DNA from: Chrysochromulina tobinii
Taxonomy: Eukaryota > Haptophyta > Prymnesiales > Chrysochromulinaceae
Direction of reading: 5' to 3'
DNA: 14,575 nucleotides
Assembly (NCBI GenBank): GCA_001275005.1
Contig: JWZX01000737.1
Span: forward strand, 1-14,575
Shown: piece after piece, positions 8,001 to 14,575 of the stretch
Position numbering within the stretch: position 1 is the stretch's first letter
How the letters are laid out: every line of letters starts with the position of its first letter
The notes under the pieces: model-generated
Told to the model about the DNA's origin: nothing
Seen by the model: the letters and a program-made list of their open reading frames with translations, nothing else
The model's database searches: none
Program-made: the position numbers and the translations under genes

Positions 8001-11000
8001 GCGGCAGCGGAGCAGCGCCGACGCACCGCCAAAGCCACTCCCACGCAGCGTCAGGCTCGTGCCGCCGGCAGCGCTCGCCGTCGGCGGGTGGATGGATGAC
8101 ACGACGGGCGGCACGTAATAGCGATACTCGAGCGGCGGCGTCGCAAAGTGCTCGTCGCGACCGTTGAGGCTCAGCCGGAGCGGCACCACGCCGCCGCTGC
8201 TTGCCAGGCCCAGCCCGCCCGCATCCGCCGCCGACGGTGCGATGCATCGGAGCACGTCGCCACCGCCGAGCTCGGCGAGGGTCGCGTTGACGACTCCGGC
8301 GCCAAAGATGCACCTACGGTCGTGGCCGCGCGCGAGGGCGGTGCCGTGGACGATGACGAGGGTGCCGCCCGAGGTGGGACCGAGCGCGGAGGTGCTCCCC
8401 AACGTGTCCACCACCGCACGCTCGGCCGTCGCGTGGACGAACTCGAAAGGCAACGGATTCACGGCCGTTGGGTCGGCGTCGAGCCACCGATCGTACGCGT
8501 GCTCGATGCCGTTGAGAGAGAGGCTCACGTTCACCAGGAGGCCCTCGCCAGGCGCGAGCGCCGTGGACGGCGCGTCGCACAGCACGGCCTCGTCGGAGGC
8601 ATTGAACGAGGCGGCCACTGACATGTGTCCGAAGAGGCATCGGTAGTCGGTGCCGCCGCCGAAGTTGGCGCCGCGGAGGACGACGGGGGTGCTCAGGGCG
8701 GCCGCGCCCGTGCGTGGCGCGACTGAAGAGACGACCGGGGGTGCGCGGTACCCAAACGTGTGGGAAGCGAGCGCCTCGAATTGCTGGCCGTTGCGCGAGA
8801 GGAAGACTGGCACCTCGGCCGTGGAGCGAAGCGCGCCACTCGCAATCTGGACGTTGTCAATCCACTGCATCTGGTGCGAGGAGCCGCGGGAGCCATGGAC
8901 GCCCACGCGCCACGTGGCCGCCGGCCGCCAGCCGTTGAGCGCCCACCCGTCCACGAGGCGCACGTCATCGTACCAGAGGCTGAGCCGGCCTGCGACGATG
9001 CTCAGCTGCAGCCGGCGCCAGCTGCGCGAAGGCAGCGCCACCGACGGCAGCCACGCCGTGTACTCCTGCCACGCCGCGCTGTGACTGACGCCCGGGCTCG
9101 AGGCGCGGGGCTGGTGGATGATTCGGACGTACGTGGCGACGCTCGCATTCGTCGCGTTCGCGTCGCGCGCCGCGCCGTAGCCGAGCAGCACGCGCACGCC
9201 CGCCGCGGCCTCCGCCTCTTCCTCCTCCTCCTCGTCGTTGCCCACGGTCGACGGAGGGCGAGAGGGCGACGGGGCATTACCTACCGCTTCGTACGAAGGC
9301 ACTCGGCTTCGGAGTTCGCAGGCGCCGTCGCGCCGACGGCATTCGCCCGCGGCGATCGCCACATCGTCTGCTGTGAACGTCGTCGCCGACCAGTGCAGGT
9401 CAGGCCCCACCGCGGCGTACCCGCCCACGCCGGCGCCCCCGTCCTCCGCCTCCGGCGCGACCTCCGTTTCGTCCGTTTCGTCCGTTTCGTCCGGTTCGTC
9501 GCCGAGAGGGCCGAGGGCGGTGGGCAGCCGAGCGTTGCCAAAGCTGAGGCACAGTCCGTGTGGGTCGATGGCGTGACGGCTGCCCGCCCACGGCCCCGTC
9601 ATGAGTACGTCTAGGCTCAGGACCAGGTGCTCGAGCGGTGGACGCGGCCCAAGCACACGCACCCGCAGCGCTCCGTAGTCGACGCGCCGCCATTCGGGGT
9701 AGCCCCGCACGGTCAGGCGCAGGGCGCCGCGCTCGATGCGCGCGAGCCCACTCAGCTCCACGGCTAGCCCGTGCTGCGCCCACGCCGCCGCTGCTGCCGC
9801 TGTGCCGTTGACACCATCGGACACTTCGCTGAATGTGAGCATCCGAGCGCCGTCGCCCGAGCGCTCGCGCGAGACGTCGCCATAAAAGGTGCGCGGCTCA
9901 GGCGCGAGCAGCGGAGCGAGGGCTAGGTGCGCGTGCGGCGAGGTGCACTGCACGCCTCCCACTGCGGCGTCGTACGTGGCGGGCACCACCGCATACCCAA
10001 AGCGGCACGCGTACGACAGCCCCCCGCCGAGCCCGTCGCCGCCACGCAGTGTGACATTGGTGCCGCCGATGCTAAGCCCCTGCGGCGGGAAGAGGTCAAA
10101 GGCGGCGGCGCGTGCGTAGTACGTGAACCCGAGCGGCGTCGGCTGGCCGCCATCGTACTGCTGAGCGTTGAGGGAGAGGCGCACGGCGGCGGAGCGAACA
10201 ACGGCCGATGGCGGCGTCACGCATCGCATTGTGCCGTCGGCCAATGAGGCCGTGCCCATCACCTCAACGCCGTCGAATGCGCAGCGTGCGCCGCCCCGCC
10301 AGGCGCTCGGAGCTGCCACCTCGAGGAGCGCCATTGCCGCGCGCGCCTCGGCGCCGCCCTCGATGGTGACGACCGTGCCGCCCACCACCGGTCCCCCCAA
10401 GGGCGCGACCACCGCCCAAGACGGCGGCACATAGTATGCAAAGCGCGCCGCCGCCTCGTGCCATTGATGGCCGTTCAGGGAGAGGGCGATACGCCCGTCC
10501 AAGGCCAGTCCGCCCGCGCCCAGCGCCGCCCCGCCGTCGTGAGAGCCGTTGAGGGGAGGGACGAGGCATCCGAGCGAACCGAGCGCGAGCAGCGGCGGCG
10601 GCACGGGCGGCGCAGACGGCCACTGCCAGCGGGCCGAGCGAGCGGGCGCGAGCAAGGCCCCCGGGGGCGGCGGCGCGCCCGGCGGCGAGGCGGGCGGCAG
10701 GAGGTGGCTCGTAGCGGCGCCGAGGCTCGCATTGGAGCACGCGGACACGTCAGCGAGGACGCGCACCCCTCCGAGCATGCAATGGAGCGGCGCGAGGCCC
10801 ACGCACAGCGACGGGCCTCGCAGCGTGAGCCGCGTGCCGCCGTGCACAGGGCCCGCGTGCGGCGCGAACCACGAGACGCGCGGCGGCTGCGCATAGGTCA
10901 GCAGCGGCCCTTGCGTCGAGAAGTCGGCGCCACCGTTGCCGCTCACCTCGACGGAAGAGGTCACGACGGAAGCAAAGTGGGCCGAGCGCACCGAGATGGA

Positions 11001-14000
11001 GCGCACGTGGTGATCGCCGCTCAGCAGGCCGGTTCGCGCGCCAAAGCCGATCCGCCAGTGGCTCTGCGGCCGCCAGAGCGGCCACAGCCGCGCTTCTGCC
11101 GCGCCTGCGTCGAGCGTCGTGCTGGCGCCCGGCATGCCGTCGGCCGAGGCACTCGCGGGCGTCGTCTCGGGCGCTTCTGCGAGCGTCACGTTGGCGAGGA
11201 GGGTGGTGGAGTGCAGCCGCACGCTCACGCCACCTGCCGCATCGACGGAGAGGCGGAGTGGCACGTACTGCGTGGACGTACTACGCAGCAGCGGCTCGGC
11301 GCGCACGCTCGCGAGCACTTGGCCGCCCAAGAGCAATTCCACGCTCATGTCAAGGTTGGTGCGCAGCCGCAGCACAAGCCCGGGGTACTCGCCCACACCA
11401 GCGTACTCGCCCGCCCCAGCGTACTCGCCCACCCCCGCACCGCCGCCCGCTGAGTAGGCCCGCTGCTCGCCGCCACCGCCGCCGCCGCCGCCGCCGCCAT
11501 CGGACGAGGCGGGCTGCGGCCCCAACTCACCAAACGGCGCCGTCGTGGGCGGGCCGTACACGACGCTCAGCCCGTCCGAGTCGCTGCCGGCGCCGAGCAG
11601 CACCTCCGCACTCAGGCCAAAGTGGCTGAGCGGAGCATGCGGCTCCGAGGGGAGTACCCACGCGGATCCGCTCGCGAACGGGCCACCGAAGCGCGTGAGC
11701 ACGAGTGTGCCGCCCTCGAGGCGCGCCGTACCGAGCATCTCGAGCGAGGCCGGCTGCGGCGGAGGCGGTAGCCAGCCGAGCGCCGCGCTCGACGAGCTCA
11801 GCCCGAGATCGAGCCGGAGCTCCGCCTCGTGCCCACCCGCGGCCGCAGCCGAGGGGGTGGTGCACACGAGGGTGCTCGGCGAGAGGAGCGTCGCGCGGAT
11901 GAGCGAGCGCTCCCGCGTGGGGCTACCGTACCCAAACGCACAGAGGCTCGAGCCGTTGGGTAAGCTGGCGAAGCCATGCCCGTGCAAGGTGATCGGCACG
12001 CCGCCCGCGTGTGGCAGCAGCACAGGGCTCGGACCGGCGCCAAAGACGCTCACCGAACTGACAGTGGGGGCCGCATAGTACGCAAAGTAGAGAGGCTCCG
12101 TCGTCGTCACGTTGTCGGCCATGGCGACGGCGACGCTCACCGATCGCCGGTGGGCGAGCGTCGGCGCCGTGTCGAGCGCGACACTGAGGGCGGGCAGCGG
12201 CGGTGTGTGGCAGAGGAGCTCATCGTTCGTGCGGCCGACGTGGGCGGGAACACGCGCGCCGTCGATGAGGCATGCGCACGCGTTGGGTGCAGCACACGAG
12301 GGGAGTGCCTCTCCTGTGATTGTGATCGTGGTGCCGCCGTCCGAGGGCCCGCTCGTAGGCACCAGACCGACGAGGGCCCAGGTGGTGAAGATGGCGGCGT
12401 CCTCGCTCCAGTGCACGCCACCATCGTGACTCAGCCGAACCGCGATGCGAGAGGCGCTCGGGACGGCGCTCCGGACCGAGCAACCCACCAGACCGTCGGG
12501 TACGCACGTGCGCGCGAGGGCGCTCGGGATGGCGCTCGGGTCGGTGGGGCTGGCGCTGCCAGAGTGCGCGCCACCGCCACCGCCGTCGACACTGCTCTGA
12601 GGCACGGGGCGGCTGCTGCTATTGGCGACGACGAGGAGGGTGGCGGACGATACGTGCAGCGGCGGCACGCCCGAGCGCTCGGGACGGCGCTCGTCGGAAG
12701 CATCGAAGATTCCGCAGAGCAGTTCGATTGCCGCCACCGCCGCCGCCGCCTCCGCCGCGCCGTCCACCGCCGCCTCGGATGCATGCGCCAAGCTGGCCGT
12801 TGGCGTGGGGCGTGGCACGTTGCATGCATGCAAGGTGATGCTATGGCTCTGCAACGCGCCCCCCGGCTCACGCCGACGCCCATGCGCGGGGTGCGGGAGC
12901 GCGCCCACGCGTGGCGGCACTCGGTCGTCGTAGAGCACAAGGCGGAGTGGCATCGAGTCAGGCTGCGGCGGTGGCCCTCGCAGGACCAGATCCACTTGCC
13001 CGATGGGTACGTCCTCCGCCAAAGTGACGAGACATCGAATCTCAGATCGAATCTCGGATCGCAAGGGTGACGCGCTGGCGCCGAGCGCGGTCCCGAGCGC
13101 ATCGTCGCCGCTGCCTGCCTCCAAATCGCCCACGACGTCGCCGCGGTCGATGGGCGCCGTCATGGGCGCCTCGAGCGGTGTGAACGGATTGTTCACGAGC
13201 GTGGCCGCAAACGGCCGCCCAGCGAGCACGCAATGCGTCCCAACGGCCGCAAAGTTACGACCCGTCACTCGCAGCTCGATGGGCCGGCGCTCGGCGGCCG
13301 CCCCCCTCGGCGCCAGCGCCCTCAGCGGTGATGGCAACGGCGTAACGCCTCCCGATGGGTAGCGCTCGCGGCGTGGCCTCATGCACGCGCGGTGCCTCCG
13401 AGCTGTTGTACAAGTGGAGGGGCAAGGCCGCGGCCGCATCGGCCGAGCTCCACAGCTCACCGGCCGCACCCGCCGCTCCGAGGTAGAGGGGGAGCGTGCC
13501 CGTGTGCGTGCGCACGTCGGGCAGCGGGCAGCTGGCGGTGCCTACCGAATCGCGTGCGGGCGCGAGCATCACACCACCGACCGCGCCGATGGTCACCAAC
13601 GGCACAGCGCCGCCCACGCCTGCTGGCAGGAGCGTCAGGTTGGCGCGCTCGAGTGACGGCGTGTCGCCGAGGCGGCACAGCAGCGGCGCGCTCGCGAGCC
13701 GGCGCAGGTTCGCCGCTCGCAGTGTCACGTAGGCGACGGAGGCCACGTCGATACACGATTGCGCGGCCGAGAGCGGCGTGGGAGCGCTGGCGCTGTCGTG
13801 GCACGTGAGCGGCTCGGGCGAGAGGGCGGACCAGCGTGCGCCGCCGTCGTGCGAGATCCGCAGCCTCAGGTCGCCAAGCAGTGACGTCGGCGGCACGGCG
13901 CACAGCACCTCGCCCGCACTCTCGTTGCGCAGGCCGCGCACGGGCGCGCCGCCGAGCGTGGCGCTCGCCCGGCCGACGGCCGATCCAAAGTCGCACATCA

Positions 14001-14466
14001 AGTGGTCGCCCGTGGGTGCAAGATTGCGCGCGCGCACGGTGACGACCGCGCCGCCGAGGCCGCCGCTGCTGCGCGCCGCGCATGCCACGCCGCTCGGAGC
14101 AAACGAGAGGAGCTCCGGCGGCACCTGCGCATCGTAGTAGACGATCGTCGCATTGCCGACGTCGACGGGCGAGACGGAGCCGCCGGCCGCGGTGACATTT
14201 CCGACGAGCCTGAGCGGTGCGGCACCTATGTCACGCAGCGACGTGGGCGCGAGGCAGAGGCACGTGCGCTGCTCAGTCCCGTTCGCGGTGGCCTCGCACG
14301 GAGAGGAGATGTCGCCGTCGAAGACGCAGCGCGGTCCGAGCGGGAGCGTCACCGGCGCACGCACCTCTAGTCGCGCGCCGCTGCGAGCGTCGACGGCGAG
14401 CGGCCTCACGTCGAGCGTAGGCAGCGTCGCAGCGAGCCAGGAAAGCCAATGCACCAGGAAAGCCAT
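5060..14466 (-). CDS. Giant secreted IPT/TIG-repeat protein with three lectin-like insertions; two frame breaks
   Basis: Three overlapping open frames (14466 to ~13300, ~13300 to ~5380, ~5380 to 5060) form one protein of about 3,134 residues if one base is dropped at each of two G/C runs. I count about 19 IPT/TIG immunoglobulin-like repeats; typical signatures are GPTSGGT, LTLRGSGFGG, CRFG, CxTPP and LSLNGQ. Approximate joined-residue bounds: 14-112, 116-222, 224-353, 358-512, 515-695, 698-797, 799-1192, 1194-1346, 1347-1450, 1453-1908, 1909-2010, 2017-2118, 2119-2514, 2516-2622, 2624-2748, 2750-2858, 2863-2967, 2968-3074, and a truncated 3075-3120. Repeats 7, 10 and 13 contain lectin-like insertions. 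The start has a strong context (CCACATGG) and a hydrophobic leader (MAFLVHWLSWLAATLP) resembling a signal peptide. Paired Cys per repeat and many N-x-S/T sites fit an extracellular protein. IPT arrays occur in surface receptors and adhesins such as fibrocystin and plexins; an adhesion or recognition role is inference. The last repeat stops mid-domain and no membrane anchor is seen. Confidence 0.82.
5065..5106. repeat. Perfect 16-bp inverted repeat with 10-base spacer at the end of the giant gene
   Basis: The arms CTGTGAAGTGTGAATT (5065-5080) and AATTCACACTTCACAG (5091-5106) are exact reverse complements. On the minus strand the giant protein reads VPALGT up to the right arm, and the repeat then encodes a short AT-rich tail ending at TAG. 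Read on the minus strand, the segment from 5104 to 5065 begins GT and ends CACAG, like a 40-base intron. No target-site duplication is visible in the flanks. Confidence 0.85.
5379..5381 (-). other. Frame break 2 in the giant IPT gene (CCC run)
   Basis: Before this point the frame reads YRCHFNDDTVVP. After it, IPT sequence continues only in the next frame (ATLIDDAHVRCYSPGSLAPG). Dropping one C of the CCC run joins them into a repeat that matches its siblings, such as YACRFGYAVVPATYDAAVGG in repeat 10. No GT-AG intron of realistic length can explain the shift here. It is either an assembly error or a true one-base insertion. Confidence 0.8.
7014..7901 (-). other. Lectin-like insertion 3 inside IPT repeat 13
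   Basis: About 296 residues (joined 2189-2484) sit between the CYTPP strand and the LHITRNGQDYE strand of IPT repeat 13. Features of a concanavalin A-like sandwich are an opening edge (DGSIELTPS), HLVLSFELELGRDGDGASVSYGE split by short turns, a LRLRFLSRLRPARLEVLYG strand pair, and a closing PSWRLGFAAASG. A long acidic then Trp/Arg/Ala loop (EEAEEEAEAEEEYS, then two RAAW-type copies) interrupts the domain. The assignment is by pattern, not by profile search. Confidence 0.6.
8835..9857 (-). other. Lectin-like insertion 2 inside IPT repeat 10
   Basis: About 340 residues (joined 1537-1877) lie between VQCTSP and the VPVFLSRNGQQFE strand of IPT repeat 10. The beta-rich pattern includes GLARIERGALRLTV, LEHLVLSLDVLMTG, HGLCLSFGNARL, RLQLSIVAGRLSLWYDDV and TWRVGVHGSRG, consistent with a concanavalin A-like or LamG-like sandwich. 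Two acidic low-complexity loops, D-E-T repeats and a poly-Glu run, expand it. No catalytic residues are apparent. Confidence 0.6.
9459..9491 (-). repeat. 9-bp tandem repeat coding for D-E-T
   Basis: The word GTTTCGTCC (plus strand) recurs about three and a half times and encodes DETDETDETE in an acidic loop of lectin-like insertion 2. The period is a multiple of three and so frame-neutral. Confidence 0.8.
11385..11438 (-). repeat. 18-bp tandem repeat, three units (Gly-Glu-Tyr-rich)
   Basis: Three 18-base units beginning GTACTCGCCC (plus strand) at 11385, 11403 and 11421 encode GVGEYAGAGEYAGVGEY in the loop of lectin-like insertion 1. They differ only at a few positions, which suggests recent duplication. 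Confidence 0.85.
11469..11498 (-). repeat. GCC trinucleotide microsatellite coding for poly-Gly
   Basis: Seven consecutive GCC triplets, with ACC, GCC and further related triplets beside them on the plus strand, encode about ten Gly residues in the same expanded loop as the 18-bp repeat. It is likely length-variable. Confidence 0.85.
13301..13306 (-). other. Frame break 1 in the giant IPT gene (six-G run)
   Basis: The N-terminal frame reads through ALPIGRRYAVAITAEGAGAE and then stops at a TAA about 55 bases further on. IPT sequence resumes in the next frame at RPIELRVTGRNFA. Removing one G from the run of six (minus strand) joins the two without a stop. An alternative is a 49-base intron beginning GTTGCC and ending GCCGAG, which would also join the frames, but its acceptor lacks a pyrimidine tract. 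Confidence 0.75.
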
Positions 14467-14487
14467 GTGGCGCCAATCACAGCCAAT
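14437..14487. repeat. Repeated GCCAAT/AAAGCCA words around the giant gene start
   Basis: The 12-base word CCAGGAAAGCCA occurs at 14437 and 14454 (period 17), so the hydrophobic leader of the giant protein is coded by the same word in two frames. GCCAAT occurs at 14445, 14472 and 14482, on the plus strand. CCAAT boxes act in either orientation in many eukaryotes, so the two upstream copies could be promoter elements, but they lie within 25 bases of the ATG, closer than usual. Confidence 0.45.
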
Positions 14488-14575
14488 GTTGTAAACTTGG
14501 TCGCGTAGGTTGGTGATTGCAGGTTCATCAAACTACACAAAGGCAGCCTGGTGAGCGCGACATCCCGGTCCCTGC
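14467..14575 (-). other. Upstream flank of the giant gene; possible splice acceptor
   Basis: On the minus strand CTGCCTTTGTGTAG ends at 14533 and is followed by an open frame that runs into the ATG at 14466 without a stop. This could be a 3' splice site, in which case the giant protein continues into an upstream exon outside the window and the hydrophobic leader would be internal. The strong start context at 14466 argues for the simpler reading, a 5' leader. Confidence 0.35.

Larger units (their letters stand above)
10980..11747 (-). other. Lectin-like insertion 1 inside IPT repeat 7
   Basis: About 256 residues (joined 907-1162) follow the CTTPS strand of IPT repeat 7 and precede the SSVEVSGNGGADF strand. 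This is the clearest of the three concanavalin A-like segments: GTARLEGGTLVLT, SHFGLSAEVLLG, DSDGLSVVYG, LVLRLRTNLDMSVELLLGG, VPLRLSVDAAGGVSVRL and HWRIGFGARTG in order, then HHVRSISVRS. The pattern resembles L-type lectin or LamG sandwiches. A Gly-rich loop with three GEYAG-like units interrupts it. Confidence 0.68.

Noticed and set aside
11976-13070. Plus-strand open frame of 364 codons
   Set aside because: It has an Arg/Gly-rich composition typical of antisense translation of GC-rich coding DNA, and is opposite IPT repeats 5 to 7.
1-14575. CRISPR arrays, tRNA/rRNA genes, transposases, phage or plasmid genes
   Set aside because: I looked for regular spacer arrays, cloverleaf elements and mobile-element protein motifs on both strands and found none.

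Overview
The window looks like nuclear DNA of a GC-rich, gene-dense unicellular eukaryote. The genes are long and intron-poor, the proteins are rich in Ala, Pro and Gly, and the domain types (Tudor-like reader, Sel1 repeats behind a mitochondrial-type leader, IQ motifs, a secreted IPT/TIG giant) are eukaryotic. I see no Shine-Dalgarno-spaced operons, rRNA, tRNA, CRISPR array or transposase. A haptophyte-like or other marine alga would fit, but that is an impression from composition and domain style, not a demonstrated assignment.

Layout, left to right. (1) Positions 1-650, minus strand: the N-terminal part of a Tudor-like domain protein that runs off the left edge. (2) Positions 821-1636, plus strand: a complete Sel1-repeat protein with a mitochondrial-type leader, divergent from gene 1; a TATATAA box at 654-660 sits immediately beside the first gene's start codon. 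(3) Positions 1637-2101: a GC-rich convergent intergenic stretch. (4) Positions 2102-4825, minus strand: an uncharacterised protein of about 907 residues with an Ala/Pro pentapeptide repeat, a polyproline run, an SH3/Tudor-like segment and IQ motifs. (5) Positions 4826-5106: a clearly AT-richer stretch carrying a perfect 16-bp inverted repeat at its right end. (6) Positions 5060-14466, minus strand: about two thirds of the window is one giant gene for a secreted or surface protein of about 19 IPT/TIG repeats. Three of these are interrupted by large lectin-like (concanavalin A-type) beta-sandwich segments at an equivalent point of the IPT fold.

The giant gene is not one clean reading frame. 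The frame changes once at a run of six G/C pairs (13301-13306) and once at a run of three (5379-5381). In each case dropping one base gives uninterrupted IPT sequence, so both may be assembly errors, though a very short intron is possible at the first. The final IPT repeat is cut off in mid-domain exactly where the inverted repeat begins, so the 3' end of the gene looks broken, rearranged or spliced in a way I cannot resolve.

The genes do not form an obvious pathway. The strongest candidate for something new is the giant protein: nested lectin-like domains inside IPT repeats, each with its own expanded low-complexity loop, which suggests a cell-surface adhesion or recognition molecule.
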